Shown one piece after another: positions 12,360-22,900 of a stretch of 64,000 bases of DNA. Source of the DNA: Prunus persica (lineage: Eukaryota; Streptophyta; Magnoliopsida; Rosales; Rosaceae); NCBI RefSeq assembly GCF_000346465.2, contig NC_034011.1:15054115-15118114 (forward strand). The letters run 5' to 3'. Every line of letters starts with the position of its first letter. Position 1 is the stretch's first letter. A model generated the notes under the pieces. That model was not told where the DNA came from and did not search any database. It worked only from the letters and a program-made list of their open reading frames with translations. The position numbers were made by a program, and so were the translations under genes.

Positions 12360-13110
12360 TTAAATACTTTCTAATTTCTCCAATTTTCTCTCACCCACTT
12401 CATTCCAACATATATGAGTCCTACACTGCCTCTCATACAAAGCTTCATAAGGAGTCAAAGCTTCTTGTAAACACTTCCAAAAATGAGATGTGAATCTAGT
12501 ATCCCTGTTCGACACAATGGACACGAATGCTCCATGCAACCTCACTATTTCATCCACAAAGAGTTTAGCAAGCTTCACCAAGGAATAAGTTTCTTTGATA
12601 GGTAGGAAGTGAGCGAATTTGGTGAGTCGGTCAACTATCACCCAAATTCTGTCATGGTCTCTCAGAGTGTGTGGAAGTTTGAAAACGAAGTCTATTGTGA
12701 TATGTTCCCACTTCCATTCAAGAATTAGAAGTGGTTGCATAAGCCCATATGGTTTCTGTCGCTCTGATTTCACCTGTTGACAAATCAAACACCTACTCAC
12801 ATACCTAGGTATGTCACCCTTCATATGCGGCCACGAATAGTATTCCCGAATTGTTCGATACATCTTGGTACCACTCGAGTGCATGGTATAAGCTAAACAG
12901 TGAGCCTCCTCCATGATTTCTCTTTTTAAGTCTTCGTTCTTGAGTACACACAGACGAGTTCCAGTTACCAAGGCTCCATCTTCTCTCACTGTATAATCTA
13001 TCCGTGTACCATTCTCTACTTCCAGCCTTATCATATAAAGTGTAGGATACAACACGTCAAGGGGATGAAGAACCATACCTTGGTTGACGTAAACAGTCAC
13101 CAAAATAGCA
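12360..13110 (-). pseudogene. Chromovirus integrase core with internal deletion
   Basis: Reverse-strand frame carrying the HHCC zinc-binding module (EEAHC, YTMHSSGTKMYRT, then CLICQQ) and the start of the DDE core (ITIDFVFKLP, then SNRDTRF). The frame jumps from FWKCLQEAL straight to TPYEALYERQCRT. In this family about 80 residues normally lie between these motifs, including the third catalytic acid (Glu). The usual SDRD motif is SNRD here, probably removing the second catalytic Asp as well. The N-terminal 38 codons of the apparent ORF (13111-13223) are LTR sequence. It can therefore not be an active integrase; translation of the zinc finger alone would still be possible. Confidence 0.85.
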
Positions 13111-13586
13111 GAAAATGGCGTCGAAAAAACTGTCGAAACTTTCATTCGATACCGTCGACTATCCAGGTGGTTTCGAGCTACGAAAAGTACTAGGTTTTGT
13201 AGAGAAGGAAGAGACGATTCCATTGCAACAAGAATCGTCAGATTTGGTAGTCAAACGACGACGAAATTGCTGCCTGAAGAATCGACTGTCGCGCAAAGGA
13301 GAGAGAGAGAGAGATAGCTTATCTGTTTTTATAATCCAATTCGAAAAAATTACAATTGTGCTACTACACTTCCGTTGACCACAACTTCTTCGTTAAAACT
13401 CTGATTTGGGCCTACTACATGTCTACGAACTCGTGAGAGCGAGCTCTACGCAATAGTCCACTCATTTCCCCAAAATCCTTCTGGATCAAAAACTGATTAA
13501 AGTGACCCTACCCCCAAGGGCAAAATTGTAAATTTACAAATAGAAATAAATTGGATAAAACAAATAAATTGGGTTGGGATGTTACA
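13111..13586 (-). mobile_element. 5' LTR stump (U3 part) of the chromovirus
   Basis: This segment matches 11540-11794: the GA-rich tract, the block around ACTTCCGTTGACC, ACTTCTTCGTTAAAACT and CCCAAGGGCAAAATTG. It ends in GGGATGTTACA (complement TGTAACATCCC) at 13586. Only the outer ~475 bp of the LTR remain, joined to integrase sequence at about 13110. The deletion presumably arose by illegitimate recombination. Confidence 0.75.
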
Positions 13587-14153
13587 CGGCTCGTATCTTT
13601 GAGCGGGCCAAGACGAGGTAATTAGGCCTAATGGGTTGGGCCGGCTGGTTTAAAGCTTATTTATAACATTATATTTATTTTAGAGAAAAATAATACATAA
13701 TATTACTACATTTATATCTTAAATTTAAGTTTATTTATTTTTTCTAATATATTAAAAATTAATGTTTTCTTTATATATAAAATAATGATTTTGTTTTTCA
13801 AGTTTCAAATTTTAAAATTCAAACAATAATGTAGTCATATTCGATTTAAATGTACTTTAAATAATTTTATTGCCTCTTTTTCAACAAAATAATAAATTTT
13901 GCTTGTTTATACATAATTGTTATAAATATAAAAAATCAATGAAGTTGTAAAAAGAAACTACAAAAATAAAATGTAATACATAGGTCAAATTTGGTGTAGG
14001 CCCATCTCGTCCCGTTTAGTGGCCAGTTGGCTAGGGCTGAAATGGATGATTTTCATAAAGAGACAGGCTCGACATGACCCGTTTATTAAATGGGATGACT
14101 CTAAACGAGTCGGGCCGGACAAACTCGGCACACCCATTTGATACATCTAGTGA
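13587..14153. mobile_element. Probable hAT-type remnant
   Basis: GC-rich ends with repeated GGGCCGG and CGGGCC words surround an AT-rich core. The right end reads ACACCCATTTGATACATCTA, i.e. it starts TAGATGTATCAAATGGG on the reverse strand, resembling TAGRGRTG-type hAT termini. The left end is not recognisable, perhaps removed by the neighbouring chromovirus. No coding sequence. Confidence 0.35.
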
Positions 14154-14471
14154 GTGGACTAGGTTATGGTGGTGATGTGGATTGAGTTTACTGTGTAACA
14201 CCCTGACCCCAAATTTAATTCCTATTTTAATTTATTTAAAGTAAAATTACGAATTTACCCTTGGGGTAGGGGTAAATTCATCATTTTCTTATCTGGAAGG
14301 ATTTTGGGACCACGACTGGTATTTTTGGGTAAGTTGTACTGAGACGAATTTATAGACATGCAGTAGGCTTGAAATGGAGTTGGAACGAAGATTTGGCGAT
14401 CAAAAGTAATTCAGTGGCAAACTTGTAAATATTTCGAAAAGGGTTAAAGTAAAAATCTGATTTTTCACTTT

Positions 14472-14512
<41 letters not shown>

Positions 14513-15841
14513 TCTCCCTCTGCGCGCGACCTTCCCCTTCCCCATTACAGTTCACCGAACCAGAAACCACCACCCCGCCACCAATTCCGGCCACCCCGAT
14601 TGACGGCACTGGTCCCGATCGACTCCCCTCGACGTCCCGGTCAAGACCTGCCAGCTTTTCAAGTCGAAAACCACGAATCCTGGCCACGATCTCAACTAGT
14701 TTGAACCGGTGAATCGTTGCCGTCGTGCCGTCATCTCCGCCCCCCAAACCCGGTGAATAAGGTGAGGTTTCTCATCCATTTTTCGAGTTCTAGCTACCTG
14801 TTGCATAGGTTTGGATCGATTTGTTGCCTAGAAAACTGATTTGAAAACCTAGGTTTTGACCAGATTTCAAAGCGAAATTCCAGCCAGTTGCCGTTCGAAT
14901 TGGACCTCCCCATAGTTGAAAGATGTGATCCTGACCTCGAGTAGAAGCTAGGGTAGGAAGGGTGAGTTCGGGTGCGGAGTGTTTCCGTCACCGGAATTTA
15001 CTCTACACACCTACATGCTGCCGGCGCGTGTGGCGGCACGTGGGCGAGGGTGGTGAAGTAGCACTTTGTACCGATGAGGTCCTTAGGTTGTCACGAGTGC
15101 GTAGAATTTTACGGATCTCAATTCGAACGTCGTTTGCCTATCGAACGGATTTTCGCATATTGTGCGTTATCCGGGTTCGATAGGTTTTGACTGTTGGATC
15201 TTTTTCCAATTAAAATATGTCGTTCTAGGTATTCCTAGGACCGTGTAGGACTTCACGGATCATGAATCGGAGCCCCGGATGTTCCGATTCAATAATTCAA
15301 AGTTGTGGGTTAGCGATAACCGTACAATCGTGAGCGATTCCTAAACCTGTAATCGGACCTTAGGATACCTCCTTCAACGTACACGTAGTGGAAATTTGGG
15401 GATTTAAGTATTTAATTTGTGATTTCCGCTTCGAAGTAATTTTATATTAATTAAGGATTCGTATCTCGAAATAGGTGCTCCGACTGCACGTACTCAGCAG
15501 GCAGGACCCTCTCGTGGTCAGGTAGCGTGGGAATACTTGTGAGTGGACTTTGTTTTCAATCATATGCATGGTTTTATTGATGAAAGATTTATGCATAATA
15601 TTTTTAATGAATTATTGAATATATTATATTCATGGGTTGAATTTGATGTTTGTATAGCGCTTTGGCAATATATTGTGGGTTCGGCATATTTGGGTATCGA
15701 GAGTATATTTTATATGGATTTTGGGGAAGTCAGTTATATAGTGTCTATAGGTGGGATACTTGGGTTGTTGAGGTGAGTTGTGGACGAACTTGAATATGAG
15801 GGGTTGTTGAGAGAAGTTGGGTGATTACACTATGTAAGTAC

Positions 15842-16005
15842 CTTCCCCAATTGTTAGACTTCCCACACGTGGCGTTGGATGTTCCGGCATGTGAGACACT
15901 TTCCATACGAGGCGTTGGATGTTCCGGCGTATGGAAAGATTCTGTATATTGTTTGGGATCATCACACATGGCGTTGGATGTTCCGGTGTGTGAGCTATGG
16001 AATTT
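15842..16005. repeat. Short minisatellite in LTR copy C (three units)
   Basis: Three copies of GGCGTTGGATGTTCCGG with flanking CAYACG/TGTGAG words. It occupies the same place in the LTR as the 96-bp arrays of copies A and E, but with shorter and diverged units. Confidence 0.75.
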
Positions 16006-16148
16006 CGTTCCCCGGTTGGACCGCTCATCCCTAGACGCAGGATAGTACCTGAAAATCCTGCGGGCTAGTTAAACGATCCCTCGGTTGGATTGGTTCCCCG
16101 GTACCTAGGTAGCGTGATGAGTATATTGTATAGTTATATATATATATA

Positions 16149-16548
16149 CAGAGAGCTTCCATTGTGGGATCCCTCAAATAAGCTTATTTGAGGGATACCC
16201 CTTGTAGGCCCCACTCCGGATTGTATTTCACTAATCCAAACCGTCTATTTTGTAGATACTCATTCAAAGATCATCTCTACAAAAAATCACTTGAATCAGA
16301 TATCATTTGACCACTCAATTGAGTTATTGAAATTTTAGTATTTTCTTGAAGCACCGCATTCATTGATTTTGTAAGACACAATTGGATGTCGAAACGGTTT
16401 TCGATTTGTCTAATTTTTCGTAAGGATGATCTATGAATGAAGACCTAAAAAATAGATGGTTTGGATCATTGGGAAAAAAATGGTAGGGTATCCTAAAGGG
16501 CGTCCCTCAAATAAAAATTTGAGAGATCCCTCAATAGAAGGGGACTGA
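16149..16548. mobile_element. MITE in a (TA)n tract, palindromic termini
   Basis: The left end has a perfect 28-bp palindrome (16169-16196, core AAATAAGCTTATTT) within CTTCCATTGTGGG...GGGATACCCC. The right end is its diverged inverted copy (16497-16543). TA repeats flank both sides (16131-16147 and 16549-16571). The insertion is inside LTR copy C. Elements inserting into TA microsatellites have been described in plants as Micron-type MITEs; assignment here is inference. No ORF. Confidence 0.7.
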
Positions 16549-17210
16549 TATATATATATATATATATATAGTTGTGAGAGTGAAGAAATTAGAGTTTATC
16601 AGTGGGTTGGCAGGAGCAGCAAGATTGTGAGAATGTGGTTTATGGATGAAGTGATTGGTGTTTTTAAAGAGTTTTAATGAAATATATTTTGAGTAATTAA
16701 ATTATGAATTGTGAATCTGTATGTCTTGAGCATTATTTTTATACGGTGGGGTTACTATGTTGTTTTAAATGCAAATCTTGTTTTTGTTCACTCACATGGT
16801 TTCTATTTTGCGCCCCCCAGCCAGTAGTCACCCAGAAAGTGTGCAAATGGCGTACGAGGCTTGAACTGTGAACTTCCTTAGTTAAGATATGAGTAATTTC
16901 TTCTACTCAACTGTTGTTGTAAACTAAATTCAGTAGATGCTCTGTTATCGCCCATGATAGAATTTACTTGTGAGGCCGAAGGCCATTTAGTATGTTTTGT
17001 TGTATTATGAAAGCATACTGCTATTGGGATTATTTTATGTATGTTGCAGGTTGAAATTTTTGTTGAGTTTGCTTAATTTACAGGGGAGACTCTGCCAAAA
17101 TTTTGGTAGAGAGACTCGGTTTTTAGTAAGTAGGCCCGGCATCGGGTTGATGTCGAAACAAAGACGGGGTCTGCTTCGGTTTTCGAAAAATTCCGGGCCG
17201 GGTCTTGTCA

Positions 17211-17602
17211 TACCGGGTTATGGTGGTTTGAAGAAATGGATTTGCCTTTTTGTGAAATGATGGTTGAGATATGAACTTATTTTTCCATGATATGATATGA
17301 TATATTTTTTTTTCCTAATCTCTTTATTCTTGTTTTTATGTCATATACCGTGACTGTGAGTTAAATCTCATTAACATGTATTAATTAAAGCTTAATTGAT
17401 GGTACACCTACCATAAGTGACTCTTAAGTCTAGGAGTAGTTGCAATTTAGCTTTTCCTCATTGAAAGGAAAATTGAAGGACATTTCTTTGCAAAGTTCTT
17501 GGTTATGAGTCAAATAGCCTAAATAGGTTTCAGGTGTCGAACCGGTGTGCACGTATACTATGCCAATTTGCCAAAGGTTTGACTTTCGTGTTCAATTTGT
17601 CT
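17211..17602. other. Intergenic stretch, nothing recognised
   Basis: AT-rich DNA between the solo LTR and the hAT element. No reading frame, inverted repeat or tandem array stands out. Confidence 0.5.
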
Positions 17603-17610
17603 CCAATAGT

Positions 17611-19023
17611 CAGGGACGGACCTTTAGTTTGGCAAACCTGTAGCCCAAGTGGCTTCTTTTTTCTAGCTAAAAAAATAAAATCCTAGCTCACCCAGGGACG
17701 AACCTTTAGTTTGGCACACCTTTTTTCCAGCCAAAAAAATAAAATCCTAGCTCATCCAATTTAAATAATCTACCTCATTTAGTTGAGAAATTATAGAGTG
17801 ATACGGTATCACCACGTCAGCGAGTAATACTCCCACTCAAAATCTGCCACGTGTCTTTTTTTAAAAGAAAATTAATTTTTTTCACTATTGGACTTTGTCT
17901 TCCAACTTTACCCTAAATAAAATAATATAAAATTTGCAGTTTCCCCTATCGGCAATCTGCCTACCTTGCACTGTCGTCCCTTCGCTGCAATCCCCCTCCA
18001 ATAATATCAACATCAAACATACCCTTCTTTCACTAGTGGGTTGTCGTCATAGGAGATTTTGAAGATTTTTGTTTTATGTTTAATGGGTTTGCATTGATTT
18101 TCAAGATTTCTGGGTTTTCTAAATACGTTTAACTTTTTACTAAGAATAGGAGGCACGGAAAGGCCAAGTGGGTGGTGAGGGAGGAGGGAAGATGACTGGG
18201 TGGCGAGGGAGATGCAAAGACGGCTAGGTGGTGTCAATAGCACAAGGAACACGGGGGAGAGTGATTAGGGTAATTAATGTTGAGGGGTAAACTTGTAAAA
18301 CAAAGTCCATGTGTAAATTCTTTTTAATTTTCTTTTCAAAAAAGACACATGGCAGATCTTGAGTGGAAGTATCACCAGCTGACGTGGTGATACCGTATAT
18401 TGTATAATTTCTCCATTTAGTTCTCCTCTGTGCACAACACGTGGTCAATAAAAAAGGGGAGGAGGGGGGGTGGTGTGAATTCACACATCGCATAGTAAAA
18501 GAAAAATAACAGAAAAAATAACTCTCACATAGCACGTAGAAAAAAAAACAAAAACAAAAAAAGCACCATCCTACCCTTGCATGTAGAGGGAAAAAAAAAA
18601 AACACGCTCTTGTTGCTGCTGCACTCACCTTCAAGTGAACCAAGTTCCTATATTCGTCATGTAAGCTTCTCTCAATATGGAGACCTCTAAGAGCTCCTAA
18701 ATCTAAAGAGAGAGAAAGGACTCCTAGTGGCTCTTTATAATTTAATGTTTCTTTATTTAATGATTATTTCAAACCTTTAATTAATGTTTATTATTATTAT
18801 TATTATTTTTTTAATAGAGATGGACCAATTAAAAAAAAAATCTAGTATTGATGACTCCCTAAACTAGAGAGCATGATTGGAGTTTAAATTTTATAGAGAG
18901 CTCCTAAAATAACTTTTATATGTTTTTAACTAAAATTTAGCTAAAAAACAGAGAACATGATTGTGGATGTTCTTAGTACCTAAATTTAGTCCACCCCATT
19001 TTAAAATCCTGAGTTCGTCCCTG
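17611..19023. mobile_element. Non-autonomous hAT element with 8-bp TSD
   Basis: Starts CAGGGACGGACC and ends GAGTTCGTCCCTG; the terminal eight bases are inverted copies. CCAATAGT lies on both outer sides (17603-17610 and 19024-19031), a perfect 8-bp target duplication, diagnostic of hAT elements. An internal direct duplication of about 85 bp (CAGGGACG... AAAATCCTAGCTCA) occurs at 17611-17758. A Mutator-type MITE is nested at 17785-18413. No transposase is encoded, so it depends on an autonomous relative. Confidence 0.85.
17785..18413. mobile_element. Mutator-type MITE with 9-bp TSD, nested in hAT element
   Basis: Terminal inverted repeats of about 80 bp begin GAGAAATTATA and end TATAATTTCTC; they include CGGTATCACCACGTCAGC and GCCACGTGTCTTTTTT on the left and their complements on the right. 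CATTTAGTT flanks both ends (17776-17784 and 18414-18422), a perfect 9-bp duplication as made by Mutator-like transposases. The 79-codon reverse frame at 18013-18252 has no recognised homology. Confidence 0.87.
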
Positions 19024-19404
19024 CCAATAGTATCTCACTTTGAATTCAGCCAAAGGGTAAGTACTTATCACAAGGAAGTACACAAGGCGCACCGAAAGGG
19101 TTCGGCTTCCAGAAGTTAGATTCATATCATCATCATCCTCATTATTGCACTTTTGACATGTGGCTGCTATGCAACGCCCACACCACACCAAGAATGACGC
19201 TAATTGTCTAGATTCTAGGCCAAGGCTCCACCTCACCGAGATTATTTTTATATCCACACTTCTAAAAGAAGAAGAACCAAAGTTTGCCTCCTCTTAATAA
19301 ATGAAATAAGTAGAATATCTGTAGAATTTTCAATTATCTGTTCAATGAATTTGGTTGAGATTTTCCCCGGATTTTTAGAAAAGGTTTTGCATGCATATAT
19401 ATAT
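19024..19404. other. Intergenic, upstream of WSD gene
   Basis: No gene or repeat recognised, apart from the TA tract at about 19396-19416 that begins the next feature. Confidence 0.45.
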
Positions 19405-19477
19405 ATATATATATACAGTCCCGATCTCTTGGACCACAGGAGTCCAAGAGATTTGTAGTGGTCACTCACCGTTGGAA
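19405..19477. mobile_element. MITE end with hairpin, in (TA)n
   Basis: After a TA tract the sequence reads CAGTCCCG and then a perfect 11-bp stem with a 7-base loop (ATCTCTTGGAC CACAGGA GTCCAAGAGAT), followed by TGGTCACTCACCGTTGG. The layout (TA tract, CAG start, subterminal palindrome) matches the MITE at 16149. Only one end is seen. Confidence 0.5.
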
Positions 19478-19577
19478 GCAAAATATATATACATATTAGG
19501 GTTTACGGTACAAAAGAATAGAGGGGAAAAAAAAAACCATGATGGAAGAGAATCGAGGGCTGATATTGAGGAAGAAA
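19478..19577 (-). repeat. Inverted copy of the WSD exon1/intron1 junction
   Basis: The reverse complement of this segment matches 19975-20077, i.e. the last 37 bp of WSD exon 1 and the first ~65 bp of intron 1. The run from CTTCCTCAATATCAGCC through CTTCCATCATGG is identical. Later differences are a T-run length change and a few substitutions (for example GTACCGTAAACCC against GTACTGTAAACCC). It lies about 250 bp upstream of the start codon and upstream of the TATA box. Confidence 0.88.
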
Positions 19578-19717
19578 CCCTAATTGCATGCCAAATTCAT
19601 AATAGTTGAATATCAAAATGGGCCCCTTTGTACTGTGAAATGTCAAGGAACATGCATGTAGTGAGTTTTGCATTTCATTTAAAAAAAACATGCGTACAGT
19701 GGTCAGTCTGGACCTCC

Positions 19718-19725
19718 TATAAATA
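19718..19725 (+). promoter_or_regulatory. Probable TATA box of the WSD gene
   Basis: TATAAATA, about 110 bp before the start codon, in otherwise suitable spacing. A GAA-repeat (AGAAGAAGAAGAAG) in the presumed 5' leader follows at about 19800. Confidence 0.55.
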
Positions 19726-19828
19726 TGCAAGCCAAATATAACGAAACTACAACTTCTAATTGAGTTACCTAGAGCTCAAGAAAACACAAATTAGATAAGA
19801 AGAAGAAGAAGAAGAAACACAAATTAGG

Positions 19829-20230
19829 ATGGAGTATGAGGTGCATGGAAATGAGCCCGTGAGTCCTATTGGCCAATGCCTCAATAGCTCTGTGCTATCC
19901 ATGTCAATTCTTGGTGTTTTGGAATTTGAGATTCCAATCAATGAATCAAAGATCTTGTCATTCCTTCAGGATGTCTTCCTCAATATCAGCCCTCGATTCT
20001 CTTCCATCATGGTTTTTTTTTCCCTCTCTATTCTTTTGTACTGTAAACCCTAATATGTATATATATATTTTGCTTCAATTGTGAAATTCCTCAAAATATT
20101 CGTCGTTAAAAGATAAACTGTCAATAACAAAAGCATCTTATAGATACAAAATCGATCCTTTAAGAAAGGATTCCCATATATATATACATACATATGGTTA
20201 ATTTTCTTTATTAGACTATTATGGTGCATA

Positions 20231-20271
<41 letters not shown>

Positions 20272-22863
20272 TTCAATCTATATTAGAAGAAAAAGAAAAA
20301 CACATGCATTTTGTGCATTTGTACTTATTTTGGATAATTAATTACGAGTAGATATCATATTTGTTTTCAGTTAAAACTTTGGATGTAGTTTTGTTTTAAT
20401 ACTTCATGCGGTCAATTTAAAAATTATATGATGAGCATTTTATCATATGATTAAAAGGAAACTAAGAAAAAATACTGAAAAACCTGCAGGTTGATGTTAA
20501 CGGAGAGAAGCAATGGAAGAGGGTTGAAGTGAAGCTTAGAGATCACGTCCATGTTCCTATTTTTCCATCTGGAATGTCGCCTAAATCTTATGATGATCAT
20601 TTTCAGGACTATATTTCAAACATAATACTTGAACAATATCCAAAAGACAAACCACTATGGGAAGTTCATATAGTCAAGTACCCAACAAGCAGTGCAGCTG
20701 GTAACCTAATATTCAAGTTTCACCATGCCCTTGGTGATGGCTACTCCTTTATGAGTGCTCTGCTTTCTTGTCTTCAAAGAGCTGACAATCCTCTTCCGTT
20801 AACTTTTCCTTCGCGCCGGGGATCAAAGCCGGGTGGTGACAGCGAAAGTATTTTCAGGTGGGACGTGTCTGAGACTTTTGCCTCTGTTTTTGACACTGTG
20901 AAAGATTTTAGCTGGAACTCTTTGCTTCAAGATGATCGCACACCAATAAGATCTGGGAATTACGGAGTTGAGTTTCTGCCAATGACAGTATCAAGCATCA
21001 CATTCTCCCTTGATGAAATCAAACTTATCAAGACCAAGCTCAACGCGGTAACAAACTTATTAAGCATGACATTCTCTCAACTTACCTAGTTCGTTTTCTT
21101 TATGTTTTACCCTTATTTTACTTTACTAATTTTCCCAGCCTTGTTCGTCCTCTTTCTCACCCACCCGATATTTTCATCTCAATCATATTTTGAGAAATCA
21201 CAAGAACCCTAATGTACTAAGAAGCACAAGTAGTAACACCACATGGTGTTGTGACCTATCATCCACCAAAGACCAAGTCACGTGTAGTACTAAATGAGAA
21301 GGTGGCTACACGGAAACCCATTAAATGGTGACCGTAAATATGGAAATCTATTAAATGGTGAACTTAAATATTTTTCTACAATGTTGTACGTACTGACTTC
21401 TTTCATGTATCTCGTGATTAACATTTTTTTGTTGTGGCAGACGGTAAATGATGTGATATCTGGAGCACTGTTCTTTGCCACTCGACTGTACATGCAAGAG
21501 AAGAGCCAAAAATCAAGCACTGCAAGTTGCACAGCCTTGGTTTTGGTCAATACCAGGATCACTCAAGGTGATTACAAGCCGATCAAAGAGATGAACAAAC
21601 CGGATTCCGAGATGCCGTGGGGGAACCGAATGGCCTTCATGCCGGTGACCATGCCCAAGTTAACTGAATTTTCAAACCCACTGGACTTCGTGTTCAAAGC
21701 ACAAAAGCTTATAAAGAGGAAGAGAAGTTCTTTTGCTGTTTACATCAACAACAAGATGTTAGAAATCGTGAAGAAAATTAGAGGCTATGAGGTGGCCATC
21801 ATTCCTAAATAAATTAATTTCACTACAAAAAAAACATAATTAATATTCATTGACATCCGTGACATAAAATGAGGTGGCTAAAAACACTGTTAGCTTAGGT
21901 CCTAATATAGCTAACACATGATTATTTGTACCTATTGTGCCCTTAGATCCTAATAGTGCTTTTAGCCAACTCATCTGTCACATCATACCAGTCGCTATTA
22001 ATGTTTTTTCTTGTAGCATAATGTATTTGTTTCCCTACATACTTAGAAGAATATATAACATAATATATTCCTCCTTTGGAATTGGTAACGGTGTTGCAGG
22101 GAGCATCAAGATACATGCACAACAGATTGAAGAACTCGAGCCTCATGATATCAAATATGATAGGGCCAGCGGAGCAAATGGCTTTGGCGGATCATCCAGT
22201 TAGAGGAGTTTACTTTATGGTGTTAGGTATACCGCAGGTATGTGGTTAATACTTATTACTGTCTATTTGCCAATTATATTTCACGGTTCTCTTAGAATAC
22301 ACATCACATAATTACAGTGATCCGCAAGATAAATATTACAGTGACCAGTTTGATATTAGTCTTTTATTATTGCGACTTGCGATGGGCTGTGACATTGAGG
22401 TTTGGGATGGGGTGTCCTTGTACTTAGAGGTTTTTTCCTAATTTTGGTGAGTCCTTCCCATGTCCGGTCCTTGGATAGTTGTAGAACAAGGGAAATCTTA
22501 ATCATATCGTCTATTCATGTTACAACACGTGCACGGGTTATACCACATAATCATATTCTAGTATCATACAATCAGTTTCATAGTCTGATTGTAATGTTTT
22601 GATTAATGGTTTTGCAGGACCTTATCGTAACAGTAGTCAGTTATATGGGAAAGCTGAGGATTGCCATCGGAACTCAAAATGGCCTTATTGATCCCGACAA
22701 ATTCAAGGCCTGCATGGAAAATGCCTTTAAGATGATACTTGAAGCCACAGACAATATTCCTACGCAGACAGTGGCGGATCCAGGAATTTTTCAGGGGAGG
22801 GGTAATATTGAAAAGTCTAAAAATTTGCAAGGGGCTCAAGCAAGGTCCAAGGTTCAAGTTTAA
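19829..22863 (+). CDS. Wax ester synthase/diacylglycerol acyltransferase, WSD type
   Basis: Five exons, all joined in phase 0 with GT-AG introns: 19829-20011, 20490-21047, 21441-21791, 22100-22237, 22618-22863; 491 codons, the usual family length. Exon 2 holds the acyltransferase signature HHALGDG, within FKFHHALGDGYSF. Exon 3 has NDVISGALFFATRLYMQ and PWGNRMAF. Exon 4 has LMISNMIGP and exon 5 VVSYMGKLRIAIGTQNGLID. Members of the family join fatty acyl-CoA to fatty alcohols (wax esters) or diacylglycerol (triacylglycerol) and act at the endoplasmic reticulum. The start at 19829 fits the conserved N-terminus (EPVSPIGQCL). No frameshift is seen. The last ~30 codons derive from an inserted hAT end, so the natural C-terminus is replaced. 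Tissue specificity and substrate cannot be told. Confidence 0.88.
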
Positions 22864-22900
22864 TATCCATGTAGACTCGCGGACATATTAGAAGCGCCTC
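22769..22900 (+). mobile_element. hAT-type end inserted in WSD exon 5
   Basis: CAGTGGCGGATCCAGG at about 22769 is a typical terminus of plant hAT elements. It falls inside the reading frame after the residues NIPTQT, where family proteins normally end within a few residues. The frame runs on through transposon sequence to TAA at 22861-22863. The other terminus (a CGCCACTG end) is not found before the foldback element, so the right limit is unknown or deleted. Confidence 0.6.

Larger units (their letters stand above)
8930..13586 (-). mobile_element. Deleted Ty3/gypsy chromovirus (Tekay/Del-like)
   Basis: Reverse-oriented element. In its own direction it consists of an LTR stump (13586-13111), an internal fragment with integrase and chromodomain (13110-11795), a polypurine tract (complement of ACCTACCACCCT at 11795-11806) and a 3' LTR (11794 to about 8930). 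The primer-binding site, gag, protease, reverse transcriptase and RNase H are absent; integrase is joined almost directly to LTR U3 sequence. The chromodomain and the LTR of about 3 kb beginning TGTRACAYCC suggest the Tekay/Del clade of chromoviruses; that placement is inference. No flanking duplication can be shown because the left LTR end is lost. Confidence 0.8.
14194..17210 (+). mobile_element. Forward solo LTR (copy C), about 3.0 kb
   Basis: Begins TGTAACACCCTGACCCC and ends GGGCCGGGTCTTGTCA, with TACTG before (14189-14193) and TACCG after (17211-17215), a 5-bp target duplication with one mismatch. All family blocks are present in forward order: CT-rich leader (14475-14508), the segment 15055-15330, AGGACCCTCTCGTGG (15504), a short minisatellite, CCCCGGTTGGA (16012) and GGGGAGACTCTGCC (17082). 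It is interrupted by a MITE at 16149-16548. No internal retroelement sequence is attached, so it is a solo LTR. Small ORFs within are not genes. Confidence 0.85.

Noticed and set aside
14161..17230. GGTTATGGTGGT on both sides of solo LTR copy C as an extended target duplication
   Set aside because: The matching words are at different distances from the two LTR ends, so they are probably chance; only TACTG/TACCG abut the ends.
19503..19730. 75-codon reverse frame next to the WSD promoter
   Set aside because: Its end is the inverted copy of WSD exon 1 read in another frame; the rest is promoter sequence.
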